From Ypsolopha sequella (Eukaryota; Arthropoda; Insecta; Lepidoptera; Ypsolophidae): a stretch of 64,000 bases of DNA. The stretch's first letter is position 1, and every line of letters starts with the position of its first letter. Shown here one piece after another: positions 1 to 13,000 of the stretch. A model generated the notes under the pieces. That model did not search any database. It saw only the letters and a list, made by a program, of their open reading frames with translations, and was not told the DNA's origin. The position numbers and the translations under genes are program-made. The stretch covers positions 27,445,045-27,509,044 of the forward strand of contig OW203990.1 in NCBI GenBank assembly GCA_934047225.1, in the 5' to 3' direction.

Positions 1-893
1 GTAGTAGATATTAAACAACTGACATAAGTAGTAGATATTAAACAACTGATGTAGGTAGTAGATATTAAACAACTGACATAAGTAGTAGATATTAAACAAC
101 TGATGTAGGTAGTAGATATTAAACTGCCGACGTAGGTAGTAGATATTAAACAACTGACATAAGTAGTAGATATTAAACAACTGACGTAGGTAGAAGATAT
201 TAAACAACTGACATAGGTAGTAGATATTAAACAACTGACGTAGGTAGTAGATATTAAACAACTGACGTAGGTAGTAGATATTAAACAACTGACATAAGTA
301 GTAGATATTAAACAACTGATGTAGGTAGTAGATATTAAACAACTGACATAAGTAGTAGATATTAAACAACTGATGTAGGTAGTAGATATTAAACAACTGA
401 CATAAGTAGTAGATATTAAACAACTGACGTAGGTAGAAGATATTAAACAACTGACATAGGTAGTAGATATTAAACAACTGACGTAGGTAGTAGATATTAA
501 ACAACTGACATAAGTAGTAGATATTAAACAACTGATGTAGGTAGTAGATATTAAACTGCCGACGTAGGTAGTAGATATTAAACAACTGACGTAGGTAGTA
601 GATATTAAACAACTGACATAGGTAGTAGATATTAAACAACTGGCGTAAGTAGTAGATATTAAACAACTGGCGTAGGTAGTAGATATTAAACTGCCGACGT
701 AGGTAGTAGATATTAAACAACTAACGTAGGTAGTAGATATTAAGCAACTGACGTACGTAGTAGATATTAAACAACTGGCGTAAGTAGTAGATATTAAACA
801 ACTGGCGTAGGTATATAGTAGATATTAAACTGCCAACGTAGGTAGTAGACATTAAACATTTGACGTAGGTAGCAGATATTAATCAGGTACATC
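1..893. repeat. 27-bp minisatellite, about 33 copies
   Basis: Head-to-tail 27-bp units reading GTAGTAGATATTAAACAACT plus seven variable bases (GACATAA, GATGTAG, GACGTAG). A minority type has CTGCCGACG in place of CAACTGACG. It runs off the left edge and ends 24 bp from the gene A stop, so it would form the gene A 3' UTR. There are no spacers, so it is not a CRISPR array. Confidence 0.97.
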
Positions 894-916
894 AAATGAA
901 CATAATACAAATCTAT

Positions 917-1014
917 TTACAAATCAATTTCATCAGCTTGTTCCTCCTGAGGTGGAGAAGATGGCTTCAACAGCAACCGGTCATCGGGTAAGAACGCTGC
1001 TACTACCGCTGATG
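917..1014 (-). CDS. Gene A exon 11 (stop codon)
   Basis: Acceptor TTTATTCGCAG; encodes SAVVAAFLPDDRLLLKPSSP, then a Glu/Gln-rich tail and TAA. It matches the last exon of gene B (SAVIAAFLPDDRLLVK), which fixes frame and strand. Confidence 0.9.
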
Positions 1015-4000
1015 CTGCGAATAAAACATACATATACTATCGCCTTTTTCCCAGAGGGGTAGGCATAGACTGCAGATTTTCATCTGTTACGATCCTGACA
1101 CACATCTTTCCCTTGTTCTACATCTATCAATCTAGACATATAAACGCGTCTATTCCGGATGCTTCTGACTTCGCTCTTCTTCAGTATGTCGCCATTCGGT
1201 TGGCATGCGTCCTTCTAAGGCGGCCCCCGGTCGAGCTCTATACCTTCCACTTGCGTACCATACATTTCTTTTGTCACTCTACTTTCATTCATCCTCTATA
1301 AATGCCCAAAACATTAAAGCATTCCTTTTTTTATTCTCATCATTACATCTTCTTTCAGGCCGCAACGATTACCTCTGTTTTGCCTTCGTTAATTTACATT
1401 CCTTTCATTTTAAAGGCATCATTTATAATCGTTGCCATTTCTTGCAGCTCATCCGCCGATGAAGCAATTTGATAAGTAACTCGCCTCTTACTTCAGTCCA
1501 CATTCACGCTCTTTTAAATCATCTAAATAACTGTCCACAAACAGATTGGACAGCCATGGTGATACTACACATCCTTATCTAATCCTTGTTTAGATATGTT
1601 AAGCCATCAGTGTATGCTCCGTTATTACAAGCACTGGAATTCTCGTAGAGATTTCAGGGGCAGCACCAGGTGGCTACTCACTCATATACACGGACAGCGT
1701 TGTCCACAAGTCATCCTTCACCACTCTATCTACTTTTCGCCTTTTCTAAATTCACAAACGCACAGCACACCAAATCAAAAGTATACCTACGTACAAAATG
1801 TAAATGTTTAATTTCTCTGGGGTCACAGTGTCACCAAAGTTTTGGAGGTGCATGGAAGGTGTCTCTACGAGTGACACTGAGATACGACCACTGATTACTA
1901 AGAAATGCGTGGCGCACCCTGGACAGTTTAGACCAAGATCTAACTAACTGACGAATCCTTCAACTGGTGGTAGGCTTCGGCTATGGCTTGTCACTGCCCA
2001 CATGACCAAACCGTGCCGTGAACTGACTCGTTATGATCCGGCATGGTCATGGGAACACATACTAGGAGAGTCGTCTCTCTTCTTTTTAGGTTCTTACTGG
2101 ACAATCTTTATCCTAGGTTTCATCAGCGCTTTAGAAATGGGTAAGCATAAGCCCGTTTTGAAAAACCGGCCAAGTGCGAGTCGGACTCGCGCACGAAGTG
2201 TTCCGTACCATTATGTATATAAACGGCAAAAAAAACATGTGTGTTGTATGGAAGCCCCCTTAATATTTATTTATTGTTGTTATAGCAGCAACAGAAATAC
2301 ATCATCTGCGAAATTTTCAATTGTCTAACTATAACTGTGAAATCCTCACAAACACAACTGCATAACTTGGCCGTGTGGGGAGAAAGAGATGAACATCAAA
2401 TCAAGTCGTATAGTGACGCATGTAATGCAAATTTAAGACTGATAGATTTGCCAGTGGAATTGTTGCACTGTGGTAATTGTTACTGTAAGTTGCCTGGTCA
2501 CAATGGTGTTATTGATAAACTGTACTTCGACATTGTGTCTGCTCTGAGTCAGTCAGCTATGTTAAATCGAAAAATAAGGGGCAAGGAACGCAAGCATGTT
2601 ATTGGATGGAACAAGCATGTCCGAGACGCTCACGCTGAGGCACGACTAAGATTTCAAATTTGGTGTTTGTTTAAAAAGCCGACTTCGGGTCGAGTGTATG
2701 AAGAGATGAGTAAAAGTAAGAAAATATTTAAATCTCGGTTAAAATGGTGCCAAAAACATGAGGACCAAATAAAAATGGATGTTCTTGCTTCACACCACTC
2801 TGGGCACGATTTCCGCAATTTTTGGAAAAGTACAAACAGGCTTGGTGTACGGTCGGGTCTCCCCGTGAGTGTCGAGGGCATCAGCGACTCTAAGGACATT
2901 GCAGATTTATTCAGAAACCACTTTCTTGTGCATTCCTCGTTGGGACCATCAGCTGCTGTCGATGCTGAGACCGTACAGCCTAATATAAATATATTTTTTA
3001 GCGATAAAGATGTGGCGAAAATTGTTAAATCAATGACTCGCGGTAAGTCACCTGGCCATGATGGTCTCAGAATCGAGCACCTACAGCATGCTGGATCGCA
3101 CATATACCAAGTACTGGCCTTATTGTTCAACTGCTGTATGAGGCATTCATACATACCTTCTGACATGATGCGTACTATTGTGATTCCGATAATTAAAAAT
3201 AAGACGGGTGATAAATCCGATAAAACGAACTACAGGCCTATTTCTCTTGCAACTATTTTTGCCAAGGTATTTGACGGTTTGCTTGACGTGCATTTAAATA
3301 AACATCTGGATCTGCACGATAATCAGTTTGGATTTCGGCCGGGATTATCGACAGAGAGTGCAATACTGTGTTTAAAGCATACCGTTAGGTATTATGTGAA
3401 GAGAAATACGCCTGTATACGCTTGCTTTCTGGACCTCTCCAAGGCCTTTGATCTGGTTTCCTACGATATTCTCTGGAGGAAGCTCAGGGATATTAATTTG
3501 CCTGGTGAGCTCATTAATATCTTCAGGTATTGGTATGGGAACCAGATCAATAGTGTCAAGTGGGCAGACGTACTGTCGGATCCGTATAGGCTGGAGTGTG
3601 GGGTGAGGCAGGGGGGTTTGACCTCGCCTGCACTTTTTAGTCTCTACATGGACTCGCTGATCGGGGCGCTCAGCAGCCAACGTGTTGGATGCTACATTGA
3701 TGGCGTCAGCTTCAACAACATAAGTTACGCGGATGACATGGTGCTGCTGAGTGCCTCGGCCTGCGGGATCACACAAATGTTGCGTATTTGTGAGGAATAC
3801 GCCCACTCTCACGGACTCGTATACAATGTCAAGAAGAGTCAACTCATGGTATTTGGGGCTGGAGCCAAACGTCGGGTTATTCCTCCTATCAGGCTTAATG
3901 GATCTACTCTAGAAAGAGTGGATAAATTTAAATACTTAGGCCACATATTGACGTCCAGCCTCAAAGATAATGATGACATTGAGAGGGAACGGAGGGCATT

Positions 4001-7000
4001 GTCGATCAGAGCGAACATGATTGCTCGCAGATTTTTCCGGTGCTCCAAGCAGGTTAAAATAACCCTATTTAAAGCGTACTGTACTTCATTTTATACATGT
4101 AGTATGTGGGCCTTCTATTCGCAAAAATCGTACAGTGCCCTCCGGGTACAGTATAATAACGTGTTTCGGAGTTTGCTGGGGCTGTCCCGACGCTGCAGTG
4201 CGTCAGGTATGTTTGCGGAAGCGCGCACAGATTGCTTCTGCACAACAATACGAAAGCGTGCCGCCTCGCTGGTGCGCCGTGTGCGGGCCAGCTCTAACAT
4301 TCTCCTGTCTACCATTGCGGCCAGGCTCGACTGTCCCTATCTGAGTCGCTGCTCCCTGCTGCATGCAAGCGTCCCAGCTTGGAGGAGAGCACTCACATAG
4401 GTACAGTCCAATATGATTTATCTATTTATTTACTAATATTAGAATAAGAATTATTGTTACTAACAAATTATGGGTTGTTATTGTATTGTAGCCTGAAATA
4501 AATGGATTTATTATAACGGTTCATGAGATACAGCCTGGTGACAGACGGACAGAGAGACGGACAGCGGAGTCGTAGTAATAATTGGTTACCCTTTGGGTAC
4601 GAAACCCTAAAAAAGAAGTTCAGTTTATTAAGGCACTACGGAAATAAAACCGACACTTTTAGAACTTGCATAATCTACTTCAGTAATTAATGTATTATTT
4701 TGATAAAATAGTACATATATTATTTTTGAAATCTTTTTCTAGGGATCTGTTAAACAGGGACGCGATTGGAGAAATTCGGCTCGATAGAAATATTTATTGA
4801 AATGAAGTCTTATTCGACACCAATTCTCCTGGTTTGACAATTTAGAATAACATATGGACTGCAATTATATTTTATTAGATGGGTTTTAACGGTATCTAGG
4901 TAGGACCAGTGGGCCTATTATGTATCTCTAGTTGCCAACTGGACTGGGTGCCTATCATCAAAAACATAGACATACTATCGAATTTCGATTGTCCAAGGAT
5001 ATGTTTGCATTTGAATTACAGTTCGTAAATAGTTCAATACCATCTAAAGGCAATTTTGAAAGTTAAGTTTTTATCTAGCTTTTGATGATTGGCACCCTGT
5101 CCATTTGGCAACCTAAGATACAGAATAGGGGGGCAGGTTAAACGAAATTTTGATAGCAACTTTGGTACATTTTATATTAATAAAAAAAACACTTTTTGCT
5201 ACTTTTCCACGAATCCGAATCCGAATCTCTCCCGGACTGAGGGTTTTTTCGCATATGGACCCTGCGGTCCGAAATAGAATTACAATGGATCATAAGCCAA
5301 TCACTTCATACTTTCGTAATCGATTTTAGCGATATAATTCTATTTCGGACCGCAGGGGATGTAACAGGGACGCTAAAACTTTTACATGTCGCCTTAACCT
5401 AAACCGTTGGTGGACAGCCACCGAAGCCAGCGTTACTGTTTTTGGCGCTAAAAATGACTTACATGCAAACATAGACGAATAGACGTAGAAGCCAACTTCA
5501 CAGTTGTTGAGTAGGAGGTAATTCAGGATCTGGATCGAGGCGAAGCCACCAATGCGGCCGCTGGCCCCAGTCAGCGATACTGCCATTGCTCTGAAGTCAG
5601 AAAAATATTCGGCGTGAGAACCAGTTGGAGCGGGGAATCGAACCCGGGATCTCTATAACCGATCGAGTGCGTCAACCACTCCACTCTTCCCACCACTAAC
5701 CATGTTCGCCGAACGGGCCAATTCAGCAAGCGGGCGTGAAGGCCGTGAAGTTAGTCAGAGATGGTGGTGTAATTGGGTGACTGGCAGCCTAAATCTCAAG
5801 TAATTTTATACCAAACAAGTCTACTGTAGCTTCGTTTTGGCTTGTTTTAGTTTTAGCTATTTTCACAAAGAAACTTTCCCCTTCCAATCGCAACGGCGCG
5901 CATCTTGACTGTATTCCTAAAAAAAGGCAAAAAGTGGCTAGATTTGACGTTTTTATTATAAAATGATGTGAGATTTATACTGCCTGCTCTCACTTTATAT
6001 GGGAAGTTTATGCCAAGGCATGCTGAATAAAAAACCATTTGGAAATAATACATTTTTTGGTCATATTTAAATGTTTCTGCGGCATATTAGGTAAAGATTA
6101 TAGATATTTTATATGCTATGAGTGAACAACCAATCATATTACTTATATAAGAAAGTAAAATATATATATTTAGATTGTTTAGTCAACTCTTTCCATCAAT
6201 GTTGGCCAACATTTTGAAATTGAAATTATTTATTTGTCTTAAAAACATAAATAACACACCAATTTATTATTAGAACTTATGCCACAAAAAGGAATAAGCT
6301 CAGCAATATGCTGTGATAGAAAAATAAAATGATCTTCACAGCACTGATTTTCAGCTTGTCCCCGTTCTCACAGAATGTTGATACACATATGCGGGTAGAA
6401 AATTGAGAAAAAAGATTAAACATTATGATATGCATTTTGCATAATAACGTCAACTAATTATTTATTTCATGCAAAATTTTGACGTCTAATTCACACTCAC
6501 GTATTAGCTTTCCTTTGACATCATAAATAATTGTTTAAAAAAGCACTTTTACTTATCCACCTATTGTAACTTTATTATGCCCGACCGGTTTCGCATTTTC
6601 TACACATCCTAACTAACAAAGAAATAATTTATACTAGAACAATGTCTAAAATGACGTGCAATAAATGAAACAACAAACAGAAGGGGAATTTCAAATCAAT
6701 GATTCAATTCCACTGACGCCGACTTTAAAATATGTCGAAATATATCTGGAAACAATTATTTTAATAAATGTTTTTATATAAATAATTAATGTTAGCTGAA
6801 TAAAACAACAAGTATAGAAAATATAAAAAGATTTCAGACCGCAGTCATTCTTCTCCTCTTGCTACTGCACCGCGTGCAGCAGCTGGAGTACTGGAGGAGG
6901 AGCACTACACTCGCACTATTGTATTAGATGGGTCTGTAAAGGTTGTTATATTTGAGGAGGAGGAGGAGCGCTACTTAAACACAGTGTAGGGGTTATGTTA

Positions 7001-10000
7001 AAGATCTCAGTTGGAGTCGCTTACCTCAAATGTGTAGGGAACAGCGCAACCGACATAGCAGGGTAGAGCCCCATGGTGAGGATTCCCAGCATGAAGACTG
7101 CGAAGACCAGACCACTGCCGATGGCATTAGGCACCAGGTTGGTGAGGATGCCGCAGAAACCGAGGAAAGATGTGATGAACATCACCATGTTGCGGCGGCC
7201 AGTCATGTTTACTAACTGAAAAGTTAATCTGTTGTATATATGATTTAAACCATGAGCTGACAACCTCAAAGGTCAGGTAACTTTATCGTCAATGAAACTC
7301 TGGATAATATTTATATGAGGCACCCTTTTGTCAAAATCGTCCGGCTGGCTGACCCAGATGGGTTCAAAAGTTATGTGGAAGAGGAGGAAAGGGTCACTTG
7401 GTATCCAGACTTACGAATTTGGGGAAATGGTTGTGGGGAAATATAAACCACTCCCTTCTTCCGGAATTTTATACTAGAGATATAGAAATTTATCATAAAT
7501 CATAATACACAGGGTGTAATCGTTAAGTGTGACCAGGCAATTATTCCGTAACTATTAAAGATATCAAACAAATTTAAACTGATATCGAAAGTACGTTACC
7601 TACCTAATCAGTAAAATTACATCAATAACTTTTTGAAAATCAAACGAGAAGTATCCAAAATTTTGACATTAAACATTCCAATACATTTAGTATGAGATTA
7701 GTAGAAAGGTTTTAGTTTCCTTATTTTAAGTGGTCTAGTACCCATTTTACCTTAATCTCATTTTATGATTACGTATGGTATAATAATAATGATTTTCAAG
7801 TAGATACACGTGTAGATTAATTATGTTACCACTTCAAATTAGTAATAAACCTTGTTTCAATATCGCATTAATACTAAATGTATGGGAATGTTTAATGGCA
7901 AAATCTTGGATACTTCTTGTTTGATTTTCAAAAAGTTATTGATGTCATTTTACTGATTAGGTAACGTACTTTCGATATCAGTTTAATTTTTTTGATATCT
8001 GTAATAGTTACGGAATAATCGCCTGTACACACTTAACGATTACATTCTGTATACACATATATTATCATAAATCGGCCAAAATGCTTTTTGGTCTGTCGAG
8101 TGCTTTTCTTACCACGCTGAGGACTAAATTGACTGATGATTGGAAGGCGCCAACACCCATCACCATCAGCAATGCCGTCACGTTGATGGCACATGGTTGA
8201 GCATCAGGCTGTCAAACAACCAAAAATAATACTTAATTTTGCTCTTTTTATTAGCAAGACTATGGAAGTGACAGCAGTGTTAGGCATTTATTTATGTATT
8301 TATTGAAGTGAAAACTTCTTTATGCGCGTAGAGTGATATTTGGTAGGGGAAAATGTAATGGGTTCGTGTCATCGACATGACGTGTTGTGCTTGGCCAGCA
8401 GTGATAAGTTTCCACTTCTGTCGGCAGTCTCCATGACTGCCTATGATTTTCATTTTTATTCAACGTATTTGTTTGTATTTTTATATAAATATAAACTTTA
8501 TTGTAGCTGTTGCCTACGACTTCGTACGGTTGGATTTTGAATACAAACAATTTTCCCAAAAATGTATATTAACAAATTCCATTCCAACCTTAGATTTAGT
8601 AAGGATTTAGTGAATTTCGCTCTAGGGAAAGATTTTCCAAAAACGTTGTAACACTGATAGGAGCATTCTTAATTAATATCCAACCAAAAACCAAATCAAT
8701 TTTCATTCTTTTTACTACAGAAATAACAAAGGGATTTTAAGATTTGCAGGTTTTGGCCTCATAACGGCTTTAAGACATTTCTTCTAGTGTTATAGGTAAT
8801 TCTTATAAAAAACGATTGCCAATACAAACATTAAATTATTCTTTACGTTTCGAAGATATAAGCAACCAATAATAAATAATTTTTAGGGTTCCATACTCAA
8901 AGGAAAAAACGGAGTTGATGTCACGGGGTCTCTAACACACAGACAGAATGAGCTATAGACGTAACATTTTGATATTTTGTGTAGAATGTTAACCCGAAAC
9001 CGAATATTTAATTAAAAATAAAATAAAATTATTTTTCACACCACCTGCTCGACAATGTTCAATTACATATCATGCAACCTCAACGTAAAGTAACGTATTA
9101 TATCTCAAGGGATATAAAGTTATATGAAAATCCCTAGGGATTAAAGTGATTTTAATTTGGAACGTCAAATTCATGTGGAAACTCGTGGAAAACAAATGCC
9201 CATATGGGATTGTAAAGAGGTTTGTTCGAAAATCGAACTGGCCACCATAAGCAGAATTCAATAAAAAGAAAAAAAGCGTTTACAAAGAATGTGAAACAAA
9301 AGACGGTGTTTGGTGCTGTGATTGTCAGTGAATTTTATTGAATTATTAATGTTGATAAAAAATAACGAGCTTTTTATTGTCTCGCAGAAGGTGTAAAAGT
9401 AGAATATGCTCCTCTGGAATAAAGCCTGTCTTTGTCTTGGGCAGCTTGAACCCCTCGCTTTACTCAGGACTCTATATAACTCCCTCGCTACGCTCAGGGT
9501 TCAATATGCCGCCCGTGACGTAAGACACTGCTTTATTTCCTTAGTGCATCATCTACTGTTTAATGGGGGATCCCCCAAACATGAAAAAGCATTACCGGTG
9601 ATAGTAAGAGGTGGATAGATCGGTCGCCATTTTTATTCCCAAGGTCGATTGATTCAGGTTATAAGCGAAAGCAGCGGTAAGTAGGAAATGAAAAAAAAAA
9701 ATCGGAGAAAACTTACGTCTAATGGAGTGTCTATGGCAGACTTGATGATGCCGCAGACGGCGAGGTCTGAGCCTTCCCCGGTCTGAACGATGCTGATAAA
9801 CTGGTTCGCAATAGTCGGTAGCCAAATCACGAATGACCCTACCCTAAAATAATAAAGTTACTGGATTATGGGTCATGAAGTCATTTATTTATTCGAGGTG
9901 GTAGAGCTGATGCCTGGGTTGACTGTGGAGGTACCACCATCTTACTTAGAGACCCCCTCGAAGTAATTCGGGTGAGAGTAAGAGGACAGCTCACAGGCAA

Positions 10001-13000
10001 AAACCAGGAGGCCCACCATGCCTGGGACCGATGGATGGCGGTATATCCATCCCTTATAGCCGGGCCTTATATGGAACAGACTGGTGTTGAGCAGCGGCGT
10101 CACTGGTGCGAGGGTTCCGGCACCATGCTCACCAACCCGCCTGCCCAGTATGTGTGAGTATGGGCAATTCTTCCAGGATGACCGCCGGGAGTGGCAAAGT
10201 CCTGGAAAGGCTTGTGTCCAGCAGTGGACGAACTAGGCTGATGGATGGATGGATGAAAGTCATTTGTCATAGTGCGTTAGGGTTAGATTGGCTTCACGTT
10301 AGTTATTGTGGTTGATCATAGTTTCCAAAACCTTTCCAAAGCCTTAGATGGAGTTTTTAGGGTTCTTTACTTCATCATGGAGCCTTGTAATCAGCCTTAT
10401 CTTATAGGATCACTTTGTTGTCCGTCTGTATGTCTGTCTGCCTGTGCGTAAAGGCCTTTTTTCTTAGGCACGGCTTAAGATATCTATTTCTTGACGTGTA
10501 ATCTTAATTACTAATAAAAATGTCTTTGGTCTTATATTATTTATTATCTAATACTAAGGTTTTTAGCCTCATTCTGATGTAAGATAAGAAACTCAAGATT
10601 CTAGTTTGATATACTAAAAATAGATTTGCAATTTTCCGCTAAAAACTCAAGTCAAGCTATTCAAAATGCAGACCAGCAGCAAAATATGCACATGCGAGCA
10701 GTACGTGCGAGTACAAAATATAACAAGCAAAGAAAACTTATGGACACGTGTTTCACCTCTAAACGAGGCATCCTCAGGATATGTTGCTCATCCGACCGCA
10801 CAACAGAGCTGTCTGCATTTTGAACAGCTTGACAAGAGTGTTCAGTGGAATATTGCAAACGATTGATTAATTTGATGATAAACTTCCGCCAAGTAACGCA
10901 TATTACAATATTTTTGTAAAGGAACAAGTCCAAAAATCTGTTTTATTTGGAATAAAAGTTGGATAACTTAATTTTGCAGTTTTGTGTCATAGTTTTATAC
11001 TTATCAATAAGTATTTTTGTTTAAAACTTTTCAGACGACCAACTTATTTGGGATAGCTGTACGGAACCCTCAGGACACGAGCCATACTCGCACTGCACCG
11101 GTTTTATTTTTCTGTACCTTTCTAATTTGGTTTTAACAAGACTACACGTTCCAGTTTGCAGTACTTCTGTCATACCGGTAGAAAGAAATCATCCTATTTC
11201 TACATCACGGTTGACCGGCAGGCATTTTACCAAACCCCGGATGTATGGTAAAAAAAATACACAAGTGATTAAAAATGACATACTGTTGCAATAAGTAGAG
11301 AGATACCATGATGATGGTATACTTCAGTAGTGGAGCTTGAAATAGAGGCACAATATGGTCTTTCTTTGATTTAGGTCCAGCGTCTATAATTGAATGCTCT
11401 GCTACAAGACCTTTCACCTGAAAAAATCAATTGGTAAGATTACTCATAAGAATTTCATGTTGTGCTAAAATTAGACATTTATTTATTTATATACACAACA
11501 TTTATACAGCATTACAGGAGACCATTTCACTGTATAAATTAGGTAGGTAAGTATATATATATATTTTTTTCTTTACTTAGGATCTAGTATACCTACCTAT
11601 ATATCTAAGAAAATGTATTCGATTATAGTTTATCAACTTGCTTTGCTTACTTGATATTCTTCACCAGATCTATTATTAACTCTATGTATTTTTCTAAGAA
11701 CTTCCATAGCCTCTTCTTCCTTCCCTATAAGAAGCAAAAACTTGGGGCTCTCCGGCATAAAGAGCAGCCATATGATGGAGATCACACTTGGTATGGAGTA
11801 CATCACTATTAGAGTTCTCCATGAGGTCCAGTAGATGTCGAGAGAAGAAAGATAGTAAGAAAACGTCAGAGGTATTATCGGTATAGCCAGAACTGAAAAA
11901 AGTAGATAAAGAAAAAAGTGAATCAATAAAAATATTTGTTAACAAAAAACAACGTCGTATATTTTATGTGGTACACGAAATTTTCGACGCTGTTTCTTTT
12001 TACATACGGATACAGAGTGCTTACGACAGTGTGTTATCTCACGTGCACTAATTTGTAGATACTCGTAATTTATTTACCGAGCAATACGGATGTAAGAATT
12101 TGGACCGAGTATCAATGCATATGAAATGTTTGAAGAAAAGTTAAAAATAAGTAATTGTTTCGTAATTTTTCGTGACAGTGGTTGTGTATGATCAATTTAG
12201 TAGTAAATGTGGTTTTTCTGAATGATACCTGTATTTTTACACTCATCCATCAGCCTAGCTCGTCCACTGCTGGACATAAGCCTTTCCAGGACTTTGCCAC
12301 TGCCGGCGGTCATCCTGGAAGAATTGCCCATACTCACACACGCTGGGCAGGCGGGTTGGTGAGCGCGGTGCTGGAACCCTCGTACCAGTGACGCCGCTGC
12401 CCATCACCAGTCTGTTCCATATAAGGCCCGGCTATTAGGGATGGATATACCGCTATCCATCAGTCCCAGGCATGGTGGGCCTCCTGGTTTTTTACCGGTG
12501 AGCTGTCCTCTTACTCTCCCTCGAATTACTTCGAGGGGGTCTCCAAGTAAGATGGTGGTACCTCCACGGTCGAGCCCGGCATCAGCTCTACCACCTGTAT
12601 TTTTTCCACTCACCTGCCATAATTCCCTGAGATAGAAGGAATATGCTTGCGACCAGTAAGAGAACTAGATTACGTCGAGCTAATGGGACACATTCACTGA
12701 GAAGCGTCACTGACAAAGTATATTTGCCTGAAGCCCTGAAAAATGAAAAAAGGGATAAAAATATTTGTACAGATAACATTGATTCCGTTGTCCTATAAAT
12801 GACTGGTTGTAGAACTTCGTGAAGGTAGCTTAAATTGTTTAACGGGACATAACAATCACTTTTGAAATGGTAATGATAAATAATTTTTATTGAAAAAGTT
12901 TTATAAACTAGTTTGACCCACTTACATCGCAGTAGCAATAAACTGGAAGATCATCAGCATAATCCAGTTGACAGATATGCTGGCGATCAAGTTGAAAACA

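Noticed and set aside
1..893. Possible CRISPR array
   Set aside because: Repeats are contiguous with no spacers, and the genome is eukaryotic.
2654..4315. Antisense frames over the LINE reverse transcriptase
   Set aside because: Shadows of the plus-strand RT frame, which has clear motifs.
5630..5705. Possible tRNA gene
   Set aside because: A and B boxes are present, but stems do not pair well and the flanks look like an interspersed repeat. Kept only as SINE/tRNA-like; the same applies to 25842 and 50078.
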